Source: Thalassospira xiamenensis M-5 = DSM 17429 (GTDB lineage: Bacteria > Pseudomonadota > Alphaproteobacteria > Rhodospirillales > Thalassospiraceae). From it: a stretch of 64,000 nucleotides of DNA. The translations under genes were made by a program, and so were the position numbers. The stretch spans positions 2,089,501 to 2,153,500 of the forward strand of contig NZ_CP004388.1 in assembly GCF_000300235.2 (NCBI RefSeq), written 5' to 3'. A model generated the notes under the pieces. The model worked only from the letters and a program-made list of their open reading frames with translations. It searched no databases and was not told the origin of the DNA. Positions 1 to 9,667 of the stretch are shown here, one piece after another (the stretch's first letter is position 1; each line of letters begins with the position of its first letter).

Positions 1-174
1 GGTATACAACAAAATTATCGTGCGACAACCGACAAGTCACGAGCCAATGCAAATTGGATGGATGACAGCATGGACCAATTGGCGAATTTACCGTACAAAC
101 CATGCCACAAAAGACAAACTGTGCCTTTGGTTTTATGCCGATGCACAGTGACCAGAAAAGACAGGAGATCGAAC
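1..174. other. Left-edge spacer before sdhE
   Basis: No gene can be supported here. An in-frame upstream extension of sdhE begins at 58, but it lacks a ribosome site and its residues do not resemble the family. The stretch should hold the promoter for sdhE-mfd. A divergent gene may start just outside the window, but none is visible. Confidence 0.5.
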
Positions 175-450
175 GTGAGTATCGACAGCAAAGAACTTGA
201 AGTCCGACGCAAGAAATTGCTGTTTCGCGGCGGCCATCGCGGGACCAAGGAAAACGATATCCTGATCGGTCGTTTCATGGAGGCGCACCTTGCCACCCTG
301 TCAGAAGAACAGCTCGAACGTTTTGAAATCCTGATGAATGATGTTCCCGATGCCGATTTCTTTAAGTGGGCAACGGGCAAAGAGCAGGCACCGGAGGAAT
401 ATGATACCGACGTGCTGCACATGATTCAGGAACTTAGCAACGCCAGATAA
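175..450 (+). CDS. sdhE: SdhE-type FAD assembly factor
   Basis: Small protein (91 aa) of the SdhE/YgfY/Sdh5 family, which helps attach FAD covalently to the flavoprotein subunit of succinate dehydrogenase. The family signature RGxxE is visible as RGTKE at residues 22-26, followed by a short helical acidic protein of the usual length. I start it at the GTG at 175 because AGGAG lies 7 nt upstream; a longer in-frame reading from 58 adds 39 residues unlike the family. It ends 4 nt before mfd, so the two are probably co-transcribed. The sdhE-mfd pairing is common in Alphaproteobacteria. Confidence 0.87.
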   Translation: MSIDSKELEVRRKKLLFRGGHRGTKENDILIGRFMEAHLATLSEEQLERFEILMNDVPDADFFKWATGKEQAPEEYDTDVLHMIQELSNAR

Positions 451-454
451 AACA

Positions 455-3400
455 TTGAATAAATTAAAAGAAATCATTTCAACAAAAGGTCGCAAGCGGC
501 TGTGTGGTGTTCCCGAGGGTGCCGACGCTTTATTGTTGCGCGAATTGCTGGATGCATCGGCAAACGACGCCACAATCCTGCATATCGTGCGCGATGACAA
601 ACGCATGGCCCAGCTTGCCGAGGCACTTGCTTTCTTTGCGGGCGAGGTCGAAGTCTTGACCCTTCCGGCATGGGATTGCTTGCCTTACGACCGGGTTTCA
701 CCGATTGCCGAAGTTACGGCATGCAGGGTTGAAACATTGACGACACTGGCTGAGGATATCAAACCGGCCAGCGGGCAGGGACGTATCGTTCTGGCAACAG
801 CAGCGGCGGTCATGCAACGCGTCCCGCGGGTAGATGTTATGCGCGATGGCAAACTGACCTTTAAATCAGGACAGGAGCATTCCCGCGCCGATCTGACCGG
901 CTATTTTGATCGGATGGGCTATAATCGTGCCGAACAGGTTATGGAGCCCGGTGATTACGCGGTTCGTGGTGATATTGTTGATATCTTTGCGCCGGGCATG
1001 AAAGAGCCTGTGCGACTTGACTTCTTTGGTGACGAGATCGAAAGCATTCGCCGGTTTGACGTTGAAACCCAGCGCACTGTCGGACGGATCAACGAAATCG
1101 CCCTTCTGCCCGTTGGCGAAGTGTTTCTGGATCACGAAAGCATTTCCCGGTTCCGCAGCGGATATCGCGAACTTTTTGGCGTCGTATCGCAAACTGATCC
1201 ACTTTATGAATCGATCAGTAACGGCTTGAAATATGGTGGCATGGAGCATTGGCTGCCGTTGTTCCACGACGGTATGGACACTGTATTTGCCTATCTTCCG
1301 GGTGTAATGGTCAGCCTTGATCATCAATATGGCGAGGTCATCGAAAACCGCCTTGAGATGATTGACGATTATTATCAGGCACGCCTGAATATAAAGGGCG
1401 GCGGGCTTTCGGGGGACAATGTTTATAAACCTGTGCCGCCCGAGCGGCTTTACCTTGATCAGGCCGAATTTGACCGGATGCTGAATGATCGCACGGTTCT
1501 AGAACTTTCACCTTACTACGAAGAAGAAAGTGCTGAGCGTGCCGTTTTTGACATGGGGGCGCGTCCCGGGCGCGACTTTGGTGATGTTCGGGCACGGGCC
1601 GATACCAATCTTTATGATGAATTGCGTGATTTCATCGTCGCCCAACGTGGAAAGAATCAACAGGTTGTTATCGCAGCTTATTCCGATGGATCACGTGACC
1701 GTATGGTTTCGGTTCTGCGCGAACATGGAGTTGCAAAGGTTGTTACGGCAGAATGCTGGGAAGATGTTACTGACGATCTGACGCCAGAACAGCTTGCTGT
1801 TGTTATTCTCGATCTTGAACACGGGTTCCGCCGTGACGGTCTTTGGATACTTTCGGAACAGGATATTCTGGGCGATCGTATGAGCCGTCCAGGCGGACGA
1901 CGTCGCAAGGCTGAAAACTTCCTGCGTGAAGCATCCGAGATTTCAGAGGGGGACCTTGTCGTCCATCTTGACCACGGGATCGGTCGTTATCTTGGTCTTC
2001 GGACCGTTACGGCGGGTGGTGCGCCTCACGATTGTCTGGAACTGGAATATGATGGCGGTGACAAGCTTTTTGTTCCGGTTGAGAATATCGAAGTTCTATC
2101 GCGCTATGGCTCGGACGAGGGGCTGTCGATCCTTGATAAACTTGGCGGCGTTGCCTGGCAGGCCCGCAAGGCCAAATTGCGCGAGCGCATTCGCGATATG
2201 GCAGGCAAGCTGATAAAGGTTGCCGCCGAACGCCATCTGCGCAAAGGGGCGGCCTTGACCGCCCCCGAGGGAAGTTATGACGAATTCTGTGCAAGCTTCC
2301 CGTTTGCTGAAACCGAAGATCAGGCACGTGCCATTCGCGATACGCTTGACGATCTGGCCGCAGGAAAGCCGATGGATCGTCTTGTATGCGGGGACGTTGG
2401 CTTTGGCAAAACAGAGGTCGCATTGCGCGCAGCCTTTGCCGCCGTAATGTCGGGCAAACAGGTTGCGATTGTTGCACCGACCACATTGCTATGCCGTCAG
2501 CATTACCTGACCTTCAAGCAGCGCTTTGACGGGCTTCCGGTGCGGGTAGAGCAACTGTCGCGTCTGGTGACCGGCAAGAATGCCAAGCTGGTCAAGGACA
2601 ACCTTGAAAGCGGGCATGTAGACATCGTGTGTGGGACACACGCGCTTTTGGGTAACGGTGTAAAGTTCAAAGATCTTGGGCTTCTGATCATCGATGAAGA
2701 GCAGCATTTCGGCGTCAAGCATAAGGAACGCCTGAAAGAGCTTAAAACCGATGTCCATGTGCTGACATTAACAGCGACGCCGATCCCACGCACATTGCAG
2801 CTTGCCCTGACCGGGGTAAAAGAACTTTCGATTATTGCAACCCCGCCGGTCGACCGTCTTGCTGTTCGGACTTATATCACGCCATATGATCCGGTTGTTG
2901 TGCGCGAAGCGATATTGCGTGAACGTCATCGTGGCGGGCAAATCTTCTATGTCTGCCCACGGGTCAATGAACTTGGGCGGGTTGCCAAGGAACTAGAAAC
3001 ACTTGTGCCTGAAATCAAGTTTGACGTTGCACATGGCCAGATGGGGCCTCGTGACCTTGAACAGGTGATGACCGATTTCACTGATCGCAAATTTGATCTG
3101 TTGCTTGCGACCAATATTATCGAGTCCGGAATCGATGTTCCGAACGCCAATACCATGATCATACATCGCGCCGACATGTTTGGTTTGGCGCAGCTTTATC
3201 AGTTGCGCGGGCGTATCGGTCGATCAAAACAGCGCGCTTATGCCTATCTGACATTGCCAAATGGCAAGAAGCTTACAGCAACTGCATTAAAGCGACTTGA
3301 AGTCATGCAGACGCTTGACAGTCTTGGTGCCGGTTTCAATCTTGCCAGCCATGACCTTGATATTCGCGGAGCAGGAAACCTGCTTGGCGAGGAACAATCA

Positions 3401-3952
3401 GGCCATATCAAGGAAGTCGGGATCGAACTTTATCAGCAGATGATCGAAGAAGCCGTGGCCGAGGCCAAGGGTGAGATAGAGGCCGATGACGCGGCATCAT
3501 TCGTTCCGCAGATCAATGTCGGAATGCCGGTGCTGATACCGGATCGTTATGTGCCTGACCTTGGCGTACGACTTGGCCTGTATCGACGGATTTCGGAACT
3601 GCGTCCCCGCGAGGAAGTTGACCAATTTGCCGCCGAGATGATTGACCGCTTTGGCAAGCTGCCAAAAGAGGTCGAAAACCTTTTGGACGTGGTCACGATC
3701 AAACAATGGTGCCGTACATCCAATGTTGAAAAACTTGATGCCGGCCCCAAAGGGGCGCTTATCACGCTTCGGAATAATGAATTCCCGAACCCGGCCGGTC
3801 TGGTTGGTTTTATCCAGCAACAGGTTGGCGTGGCCCGTTTGCGCCCGGATCACAAGATCGTTTATGCTGCGGGGTGGGATGGTCCGACAGATCGATTGGA
3901 AGGTTTAAAGCGCCTGATGCGTCGCTTGGCCGACATTGCTGCAAAAGCATAA
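455..3952 (+). CDS. mfd: Transcription-repair coupling factor Mfd
   Basis: Full-length Mfd (1165 aa; the E. coli protein is 1148). It displaces RNA polymerase stalled at DNA damage and recruits UvrA. The N-terminal third is the UvrB-like module. A CarD-like RNA-polymerase-interaction domain begins near residue 498 (GDLVVHLDHGIGRYLG). The RecG-like translocase has Walker A GFGKTE near 650, DEEQ near 747 and the GRIGR motif near 917, followed by the C-terminal TRCF domain. The assigned start is TTG at 455, without an obvious Shine-Dalgarno sequence; translation may be coupled to sdhE, whose stop codon is 4 nt upstream. The exact start is uncertain, the identity is not. Confidence 0.96.
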   Translation: MNKLKEIISTKGRKRLCGVPEGADALLLRELLDASANDATILHIVRDDKRMAQLAEALAFFAGEVEVLTLPAWDCLPYDRVSPIAEVTACRVETLTTLAEDIKPASGQGRIVLATAAAVMQRVPRVDVMRDGKLTFKSGQEHSRADLTGYFDRMGYNRAEQVMEPGDYAVRGDIVDIFAPGMKEPVRLDFFGDEIESIRRFDVETQRTVGRINEIALLPVGEVFLDHESISRFRSGYRELFGVVSQTDPLYESISNGLKYGGMEHWLPLFHDGMDTVFAYLPGVMVSLDHQYGEVIENRLEMIDDYYQARLNIKGGGLSGDNVYKPVPPERLYLDQAEFDRMLNDRTVLELSPYYEEESAERAVFDMGARPGRDFGDVRARADTNLYDELRDFIVAQRGKNQQVVIAAYSDGSRDRMVSVLREHGVAKVVTAECWEDVTDDLTPEQLAVVILDLEHGFRRDGLWILSEQDILGDRMSRPGGRRRKAENFLREASEISEGDLVVHLDHGIGRYLGLRTVTAGGAPHDCLELEYDGGDKLFVPVENIEVLSRYGSDEGLSILDKLGGVAWQARKAKLRERIRDMAGKLIKVAAERHLRKGAALTAPEGSYDEFCASFPFAETEDQARAIRDTLDDLAAGKPMDRLVCGDVGFGKTEVALRAAFAAVMSGKQVAIVAPTTLLCRQHYLTFKQRFDGLPVRVEQLSRLVTGKNAKLVKDNLESGHVDIVCGTHALLGNGVKFKDLGLLIIDEEQHFGVKHKERLKELKTDVHVLTLTATPIPRTLQLALTGVKELSIIATPPVDRLAVRTYITPYDPVVVREAILRERHRGGQIFYVCPRVNELGRVAKELETLVPEIKFDVAHGQMGPRDLEQVMTDFTDRKFDLLLATNIIESGIDVPNANTMIIHRADMFGLAQLYQLRGRIGRSKQRAYAYLTLPNGKKLTATALKRLEVMQTLDSLGAGFNLASHDLDIRGAGNLLGEEQSGHIKEVGIELYQQMIEEAVAEAKGEIEADDAASFVPQINVGMPVLIPDRYVPDLGVRLGLYRRISELRPREEVDQFAAEMIDRFGKLPKEVENLLDVVTIKQWCRTSNVEKLDAGPKGALITLRNNEFPNPAGLVGFIQQQVGVARLRPDHKIVYAAGWDGPTDRLEGLKRLMRRLADIAAKA

Positions 3953-3954
3953 CG

Positions 3955-3990
3955 AAAAAGGCAGGTACCCGTTCAAGACCTGTCTTTTTT
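3955..3990. terminator. Bidirectional terminator between mfd and dsbA-like gene
   Basis: Stem AAAAAGGCAGGT (3955-3966) pairs with ACCTGTCTTTTT (3978-3989) with one G-U pair and an 11-nt loop. There is a T-run on each strand, so it can end both mfd (plus) and the convergent minus-strand operon that finishes at 4011. Confidence 0.85.
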
Positions 3991-4010
3991 ATTCCCAGAC
4001 GGAATACATG

Positions 4011-4697
4011 TCAGATGGGTGTTTCTTCCTGACGCGCCAGACGGATCATGCGTTGCAGGATTTCCGGTTCCTGCGCGCCCGAAAGAGCATGGCGGCCATT
4101 AAACAGGAAGCATGGGACCCCGGTTACGCCCATTTGATGGGCAACCCGGTTTTCCTGCGATACGAATTCGCGATCCATGTCACCCCCAAGGTAATCAAGG
4201 ATTTCGTTTCTGTCTTCACCATGGGTGACGGCAATCTCAACCAGAACATCAAGATCACCAATGTCGCGTCCATCAAGGAAGTAAGCCGTAAACAGGTCTT
4301 CAACCAGATCATTCCCGACAGCAGGGCGTTCGGCGCAAACTTTATAGATCAGGCGATGGGAATCTGTTGAATCCGGCGTCAGACGAATGGCATCGAAATT
4401 GAAATCGATCCCGACAGCCGCACCCGCAGCCTCAATCGCCTTGTAAACCCGAGTTGCACTTTCAGTGCCGCCAAATTTGGCCGACAGATATAATTTCCGG
4501 TCTATCCCGCCCGTTGGCATATCGGGGTTCAAAAGGAATGGACGCCAGGTAATTGGCATATGGTCAAGTTTTTCCCGGACAAGTGCCTTTTCCAAACGTT
4601 TCTTGCCGATGTAACACCATGGACACACGGTATCGATGATCGCCTCGATACGGATCGGCGCCATCGGTGCTTTGCTATGACCGGGTTGCCAGTTCAT
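4011..4697 (-). CDS. Cytosolic DsbA-family (FrnE-like) oxidoreductase
   Basis: Thioredoxin-fold protein of 228 aa with the redox motif CPWC at residues 25-28 inside an N-terminal strand (IDTVCPWCYIGKKR). This is typical of the FrnE/HCCA-like DsbA family, which is cytosolic or uses small thiols. There is no signal peptide, so it is not a periplasmic DsbA. A second start (residue 12, MAPIRIE) is equally plausible. It lies 3 nt after the deoB stop and so is the last gene of that operon; a link to nucleoside breakdown is not evident. The substrate is unknown. Confidence 0.85.
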   Translation of the reverse strand: MNWQPGHSKAPMAPIRIEAIIDTVCPWCYIGKKRLEKALVREKLDHMPITWRPFLLNPDMPTGGIDRKLYLSAKFGGTESATRVYKAIEAAGAAVGIDFNFDAIRLTPDSTDSHRLIYKVCAERPAVGNDLVEDLFTAYFLDGRDIGDLDVLVEIAVTHGEDRNEILDYLGGDMDREFVSQENRVAHQMGVTGVPCFLFNGRHALSGAQEPEILQRMIRLARQEETPI

Positions 4698-4700
4698 GTT

Positions 4701-5924
4701 TTATCCATTCAGGAACGAAGTACCCGCGGCCAGCGGCGCGATGCCAAGGTGATCCGCAACGGTTTGGCCAATATCGGCAAAACTGTCACGCATGCCAATC
4801 GGCCCGGGTTGAATGGCTGGACCGAATGCCAGAATCGGCACGAATTCGCGTGTGTGGTCATTGCCGCGCCAAGTTGGATCGCAGCCATGATCCGCGGTGA
4901 TGATGACAAGGTCGCCCGGCTTTAAAATCGCGCGCAGTTCGGGAATGCGGGTATCGAACTCTTCAAGGGCATTGGCATAACCCGGCACATCGCGACGATG
5001 ACCAAACTCCATATCAAAATCGACAAGATTGGTGAAAACGATGCTGTTATCAGGCGCCTGATCAATTTCAGTCATCATGGCATCAAAAAGGGCCATATTA
5101 CCCGATGCCTTTACCTTCTTTGAAATGCCGCGCTGCGCATAGATATCGGCAATTTTGCCCACCGAGATGACCGTGCCGCCAGCCTCGCTAAACTTATCCA
5201 GTAGGGTCGGTCTATGCGGCGGGATCGCTATATCACGACGATTTGCCGTTCGCTTGAAATCAGCCGGACTGCAGCCGACAAACGGGCGGGCGATGACACG
5301 GCCAATATTATATGGTTCAACCAGTTTAAAGGCGATCTCGCAAACCTTGTACAACCGATCCAGACCAAAATGCTCTTCGTGGGCGGCAATCTGAAACACG
5401 CTATCGGCCGAAGTATAGCAAATCGGCATGCCGGTTTTGATGTGTTCTTCCCCGAGTTCGGCAATGATTGTTGTACCAGATGCATGACAATTGCCAAGAA
5501 TACCGGGCAACTTTGCCTGCTTGATCAGCTTATCGGTCAATTCTCTGGGGAAGGTCGGCACTTCAAGCGGGAAATAGCCCCAATCAAAATCAACGGGCAC
5601 ACCCGCAATTTCCCAATGGCCGCTTGGCGTATCCTTACCGCGTGACAGTTCCTGGGCATGGCCATAGGCGCCAATCATCGCGCCACCATGTTCAAGTCCC
5701 GGTGGGACACGACCGGTTGCATCCCTGGCGGCTTCGCCAAGACCTAACGCGGTCATGTTGGGAATATTCAGTTCTCCCTTGCGAATATCATTGTCTGCCA
5801 GACCATTAGCACAGTTTTCTGCAATGTGACCCAAGGTGTCTGAGCCCTGATCACCAAACTTGGCTGCATCTGGGGCTGCGCCGATACCGAAACTGTCTGC
5901 AACAATGATTATGGCGCGGGCCAT
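4701..5924 (-). CDS. deoB: Phosphopentomutase DeoB
   Basis: Interconverts (deoxy)ribose 1-phosphate and 5-phosphate in nucleoside salvage. It is an alkaline-phosphatase-superfamily enzyme of 407 aa, the usual length. The N-terminal metal site (residues 8-16) and GSDTLGH are present. The phosphorylated threonine is T99 in KDTPSGHWE. The C-terminal metal ligands appear in [11 protein letters not shown] and [11 protein letters not shown]. It is followed directly by the DsbA-like gene and preceded by deoC 57 nt upstream, so DeoB and DeoC catalyse consecutive steps. No nucleoside phosphorylase is in the window. Confidence 0.96.
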   Translation of the reverse strand: MARAIIIVADSFGIGAAPDAAKFGDQGSDTLGHIAENCANGLADNDIRKGELNIPNMTALGLGEAARDATGRVPPGLEHGGAMIGAYGHAQELSRGKDTPSGHWEIAGVPVDFDWGYFPLEVPTFPRELTDKLIKQAKLPGILGNCHASGTTIIAELGEEHIKTGMPICYTSADSVFQIAAHEEHFGLDRLYKVCEIAFKLVEPYNIGRVIARPFVGCSPADFKRTANRRDIAIPPHRPTLLDKFSEAGGTVISVGKIADIYAQRGISKKVKASGNMALFDAMMTEIDQAPDNSIVFTNLVDFDMEFGHRRDVPGYANALEEFDTRIPELRAILKPGDLVIITADHGCDPTWRGNDHTREFVPILAFGPAIQPGPIGMRDSFADIGQTVADHLGIAPLAAGTSFLNG

Positions 5925-5981
5925 TCCGTCTTCCTTCAGCTGTGTCTGCCATTTGGATTGATTGGTAGATAGTCATAATTC

Positions 5982-6815
5982 TCAGTAGTTGCCAGTCGTC
6001 TTTGGCGCAACAGACTGATCAATACCACAAGTTTCCAACAAGGCTGTCAAAACCCCGCTGGCACCGAAACGGAACGTGCTTGGCTCTGCCCAGCCTTCAC
6101 CCATTATTTCATCCGCAATTGCAAGAAACAATGCTGCGTCATCAGCCGTTTTGACGCCGCCAGATGCCTTGAAGCCACAAGCAAGACCATCTTCCTCCCG
6201 GGCATCGCGAATGGCCGAAATCATTGCTACCGCCGCCTCGGGCGTCGCGCCAACTGGCACTTTCCCGGTCGAGGTTTTGACGAAATTCGCACCATGTTTG
6301 ATCGCAAGGCGGGCGGCATCATAGACCTTGGAAAGATCGTCAAATTCGCCGCTTTCAAGAATGACCTTCATCGTGGTCATCGGACCGCAAGCCATGCGGG
6401 TTGCTTCAATAACATCAACGACAGTCTGGATATCCCCGGCTATAAAAGCCTTGTAAGGCAAAACCAGATCAACCTCGTCCGCACCCTTGGCAACGGCGTC
6501 TGCTGTTTCGTCGCCCACACGCTGCGCATTGGTGTCACCGTCCGGGAAATTGACAACAGTAGCAGTTTTAACACCGCTTTGGCCCAGCGCCCGCCATGCG
6601 GTTTCGATAAATGGCGCATACACACAAACAGCGGCGGTATTCCCGGCCGGGCTTTGTGCGCGCTCACACAGTGCTTCGATCTTTTCGACCGTGTCATCGT
6701 CATTCAGGCTGGTCAGATCAAGAACGGAAATGGCCAGTCGCGCGGTTTCCGCATCGCTTCTTGCTGCTGCTTTGGCAGCTGTAATGACTTCTGAAACAGA
6801 ATTCGGGTCGAACAT
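5982..6815 (-). CDS. deoC: Deoxyribose-phosphate aldolase DeoC
   Basis: Class I aldolase cleaving 2-deoxyribose 5-phosphate to glyceraldehyde 3-phosphate and acetaldehyde. It is a TIM barrel of 277 aa. The Schiff-base lysine is K180 in FVKTSTGK and the second catalytic lysine is K216 in GFKASGG; both motifs are intact. AAGGA lies 7 nt before the ATG. A strong hairpin (6836-6894) sits just upstream, separating it from the deacylase gene of the aot-like cluster. The product of the neighbouring deoB is its substrate. Confidence 0.96.
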   Translation of the reverse strand: MFDPNSVSEVITAAKAAARSDAETARLAISVLDLTSLNDDDTVEKIEALCERAQSPAGNTAAVCVYAPFIETAWRALGQSGVKTATVVNFPDGDTNAQRVGDETADAVAKGADEVDLVLPYKAFIAGDIQTVVDVIEATRMACGPMTTMKVILESGEFDDLSKVYDAARLAIKHGANFVKTSTGKVPVGATPEAAVAMISAIRDAREEDGLACGFKASGGVKTADDAALFLAIADEIMGEGWAEPSTFRFGASGVLTALLETCGIDQSVAPKTTGNY

Positions 6816-6835
6816 GTCGATATCCTTAAAACGCG

Positions 6836-6894
6836 CGGGACGCGAAGTGTTGAATTCGGCACGGATTATACCGAACTCTTGCTATCGCGTCCCG
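6836..6894 (-). other. Intercistronic hairpin upstream of deoC
   Basis: Perfect 10-bp arms CGGGACGCGA (6836-6845) and TCGCGTCCCG (6885-6894) enclose a second stem TTCGG/CCGAA (6855-6859 with 6871-6875). In the direction of transcription only four Ts follow, and then the deoC ribosome site. It could be a weak terminator, an attenuator or an mRNA 3'-end stabiliser for the upstream gene. Confidence 0.65.
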
Positions 6895-6903
6895 TAAAGA
6901 AGG

Positions 6904-8043
6904 TCAACGTGCGGTCAAAAGAAGCCCTTCGCGACCAGGCAATGCTTCGGGCCCTGCGACAGAGCAAAGCAAACCGCCGGGGACCACAAGACGCCCACCG
7001 ACACGTGCGTACATGAAACCGTCTGTACGACTGGAAAACGGTGTTTTGTCACCTGTTTCGCAATCAAGAACATAGCCCAGTTCCTGACCTGCTTTTACAT
7101 GGACACCGGCATCGACGGAAAACACGATCATCCCGCCATGGGTTGCCGTTACGCGATCAACACCTGCAAGCGGTGTGGCCGTGCATTTTGCCTGGGGCAG
7201 GGGGCCGGGATCACCTGCGATAACGCCACGACGTTGCAGGAATGCAAACAGGTTCTTCGCATCCTGACTGGCAAGGTGATCATAAACGTCCTGTTCACCG
7301 CGCAATTCGATTGTGGTTGAAAGTGTTGCCATCGGGATCGGAAACTTGTCGCCATAAACGCGGCGCAATTCGACCCAGGGGCGGCTGAAAGCTTCGTCGA
7401 ACGGGTTGGCGCCGCTTTCTTCGGCAATCAGGCAGGCTTCTGCACCGATTTGAGCCGATAGATCTGCTGCATCCGGCCAGCTGGAATCGCTGGTATAAAG
7501 ATGCATGGCTGCTTCCCAGTCGCAATGCAGGTCAAGAACATAGTCCGCATCAATTGCCAGTTCCGCCAGTGTCAGACGCAAATCCTCAAGATCGGTCAAA
7601 GGCCCTGCATTGCTGCGGTGTTCCTTGATCAAGCGACGAAGTTCGACACGCGCACATTCAACATTGACATCCGGATCCTGACCAAGCTTACCATCAACAG
7701 CCGCAATCAGTTCCTTACACAGGTCGGGATAGTGACGGTTGAAGTTCTGTCCGGTGCGCATTTCAAAACGCCCGAGCGGTTTCATATCAACATACTGGGT
7801 GAAACCGATCGGATTGGCGAACGGTACAACCACGATTTCACCGTTGATCTGGCCTTTTTCTTCGGCAGCTTTCAGGAGCATTTCCAAATGGTGCAGGGCG
7901 ATTACACCAGGGAGCTCGTCGGCATGAAGGGCTGCCTGCAGATAAGCTTTTGGTCCTTGCCCGACTTTGCCATAGCGACGGACGGTAAGCGCGCGGGCAG
8001 TACCCATTTGGGGGCGAATCAGTTCAATGCGTTCTTGTTGCAT
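6904..8043 (-). CDS. aotO: AotO-like AstE/AspA-family deacylase
   Basis: Zinc-dependent amidohydrolase of the succinylglutamate desuccinylase/aspartoacylase family (M14-like), 379 aa. The zinc ligands fit H40 and E43 (HADELPG) and H173 (DLHCD). The C-terminal part (about 290-379) resembles the beta barrel found in longer members. The polar amino-acid ABC genes next to it are the same set as Pseudomonas aotJQMOP, where aotO encodes such a protein, and the P-J-Q-M-O order here suggests the same unit. The substrate may be an N-acyl or N-succinyl amino acid. The ectoine-catabolic deacetylase DoeB belongs to the same family, but no doeA is nearby. The symbol rests on context. Confidence 0.75.
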   Translation of the reverse strand: MQQERIELIRPQMGTARALTVRRYGKVGQGPKAYLQAALHADELPGVIALHHLEMLLKAAEEKGQINGEIVVVPFANPIGFTQYVDMKPLGRFEMRTGQNFNRHYPDLCKELIAAVDGKLGQDPDVNVECARVELRRLIKEHRSNAGPLTDLEDLRLTLAELAIDADYVLDLHCDWEAAMHLYTSDSSWPDAADLSAQIGAEACLIAEESGANPFDEAFSRPWVELRRVYGDKFPIPMATLSTTIELRGEQDVYDHLASQDAKNLFAFLQRRGVIAGDPGPLPQAKCTATPLAGVDRVTATHGGMIVFSVDAGVHVKAGQELGYVLDCETGDKTPFSSRTDGFMYARVGGRLVVPGGLLCSVAGPEALPGREGLLLTAR

Positions 8044-8125
8044 GATATTCCTGTGGGAGTTGGTGGTGGCATTATCAACAGCACTTGCAAACTACTGGGT
8101 TTTGCATGGCTGGTTGGGGCGCGTG

Positions 8126-8160
8126 GCCCCCTAGCGATGCTTTATCGCTTCTGGGGGCAG
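8126..8160 (-). other. Intercistronic hairpin between aotM and aotO
   Basis: On the minus strand GCCCCC and GGGGGC flank an inner stem AGCGAT/ATCGCT with loop AAAGC. No T-run follows, so it is unlikely to be a rho-independent terminator. It is more likely a barrier to 3' exonucleases or a partial attenuator within the transporter operon. Confidence 0.6.
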
Positions 8161-8175
8161 GCACAAAAGGCTGAA

Positions 8176-8922
8176 TCAAATATGTCCGCCAGCTTTGGCC
8201 GGAACGGATTTTTTTTCTTTCCGGTTTTCGTTTCGGCGAAGGTGCTTCTCGATCCCCTTGAAGCCAAAGGTGAGAACGTAAACAATGATCAGGTAGATCA
8301 CGCCGGCCGAAATAAAGGCTTCATATGGCAATGCAGTGCGAGCAACAATTTTGCGCGCGGCTCCGGTTAGTTCCATCATTGTCACCGTTGACGCCAGTGA
8401 CGTTGCTTTAAGCGTGAAAATTACATCGTTGGTGTAGGCGGGCCAGATAATCTGCCACATACGCGGGAAGATGATCCGGCGATAAATGATGGCGGGGGCC
8501 ATTCCGCACGCGCGCGCCGCCTCAATCTCGCCATTCGGAACGTTCTGTATGCCGCCACGCATGATCTCGGCCATATAGGCCGCCGTGTTAAGAACAAACG
8601 TCAACAGACAGTACCAGTAAGGATCACGCAGATACGTCCAGGACCAGTGATCCTGAATACCATCAATGCTGGCGATCAGCTGCCCGCAGCCATAATACAT
8701 CATGAACAGCTGAGCAATTAGCGGCGTGCCGCGAAACACATAAATAAAGGCAAACGGAAGAGCCTGAACCCAGATCAGCTTTGACACCCGCGCAATCGCA
8801 AGCGGAATGGCAAGCAAGGTGCCAAAAACAACCGAAACGACAAGCAATTGCAGGGTCAGAAGGAAGCCCTGCCAAAGCCATGCATCGTACTTGGTAAGGA
8901 CGTATATCAGATCTTCAAACAT
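8176..8922 (-). CDS. aotM: Polar amino-acid ABC permease (AotM/HisM-like)
   Basis: Inner-membrane permease of 248 aa for a basic amino acid, one of a heteromeric pair. Several hydrophobic helices are visible from about residue 18 onward. The cytoplasmic EAA loop is EIEAARACGMAPAIIYRR, which contacts the ATPase. It begins 3 nt after the aotQ stop. Family resemblance is to HisM/AotM/ArtM; the substrate (arginine, ornithine, lysine or histidine) cannot be fixed from sequence alone. Confidence 0.88.
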   Translation of the reverse strand: MFEDLIYVLTKYDAWLWQGFLLTLQLLVVSVVFGTLLAIPLAIARVSKLIWVQALPFAFIYVFRGTPLIAQLFMMYYGCGQLIASIDGIQDHWSWTYLRDPYWYCLLTFVLNTAAYMAEIMRGGIQNVPNGEIEAARACGMAPAIIYRRIIFPRMWQIIWPAYTNDVIFTLKATSLASTVTMMELTGAARKIVARTALPYEAFISAGVIYLIIVYVLTFGFKGIEKHLRRNENRKEKKSVPAKAGGHI

Positions 8923-8925
8923 CGA

Positions 8926-9618
8926 TCACGCCCTCGCAATGCCGCGGGAAGCCCGCTTTTCAAGTCGATTGAAGACAAATAGCGATACGGTGGTGAAGGC
9001 CAGAAACATTGCCATGGCGACCAGATAAAACGTAAAGGGCGCTTTTTCTGTACCCGCACCGACCGCGGCCTTACGCAGGATTTCTTCGACGCCCACGACG
9101 GATATCAATGCCGTATCTTTGATCAGAACCTGAAACAGATTGTTAAGGCCGGGCAGGGCAAATCGCCAGAGCTGCGGCAATTTGATGCGAATGAATATCT
9201 GCGTGGGTGTCATGCCGCATGCGGTTGCCGCTTCTATCTGGCCAAGTGGAATGGACTGCATTGCAGCCCGGAATACCTCGGATGCAAAGGCCCCCTGAAC
9301 AAGCGCAAGGGCAGCAACCCCCGACCAAAATGCAGGAATGTCAACGCGAACCGCCTCACCGCCGATCAGTTCGGCGAGGTTCTGAACGGCAATTGTACCG
9401 CCAAAATAGATCAATAAAATAACCAAAAGCTCGGGAATGCCGCGGATAAGAACGGTGTAGCTTTCCCCAATTATCCGAAAGCTCCGGTAACGTGACAATT
9501 TTGCCGAAGCGCCCAGCAAACCAAGAATAATCATGAATGGCAAAACGGTGAGGCAAAGTTGAACTGTAACCAGTCCCCCTTCAAGCATCTGCCAACCGCG
9601 GCCGTATAAATCAAACAT
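8926..9618 (-). CDS. aotQ: Polar amino-acid ABC permease (AotQ/HisQ-like)
   Basis: Partner permease of 230 aa with five predicted membrane spans. The EAA loop QIEAATACGMTPTQIFIR lies in the second half. It begins 87 nt after the binding-protein gene, with a strong hairpin between the two, and is followed closely by aotM. Two different permeases with one ATPase and one binding protein is the standard composition of the histidine/arginine-type importer. Confidence 0.88.
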   Translation of the reverse strand: MFDLYGRGWQMLEGGLVTVQLCLTVLPFMIILGLLGASAKLSRYRSFRIIGESYTVLIRGIPELLVILLIYFGGTIAVQNLAELIGGEAVRVDIPAFWSGVAALALVQGAFASEVFRAAMQSIPLGQIEAATACGMTPTQIFIRIKLPQLWRFALPGLNNLFQVLIKDTALISVVGVEEILRKAAVGAGTEKAPFTFYLVAMAMFLAFTTVSLFVFNRLEKRASRGIARA

Positions 9619-9667
9619 GGTATCTCCTGCAAACCTTCATGCCACATCAACGTCGGGCAATAAGGGA

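Noticed and set aside
7501..8370. Plus-strand frame of 289 codons across aotO and aotM
   Set aside because: Antisense to two supported genes, with hydrophobic and low-complexity parts but no motif.
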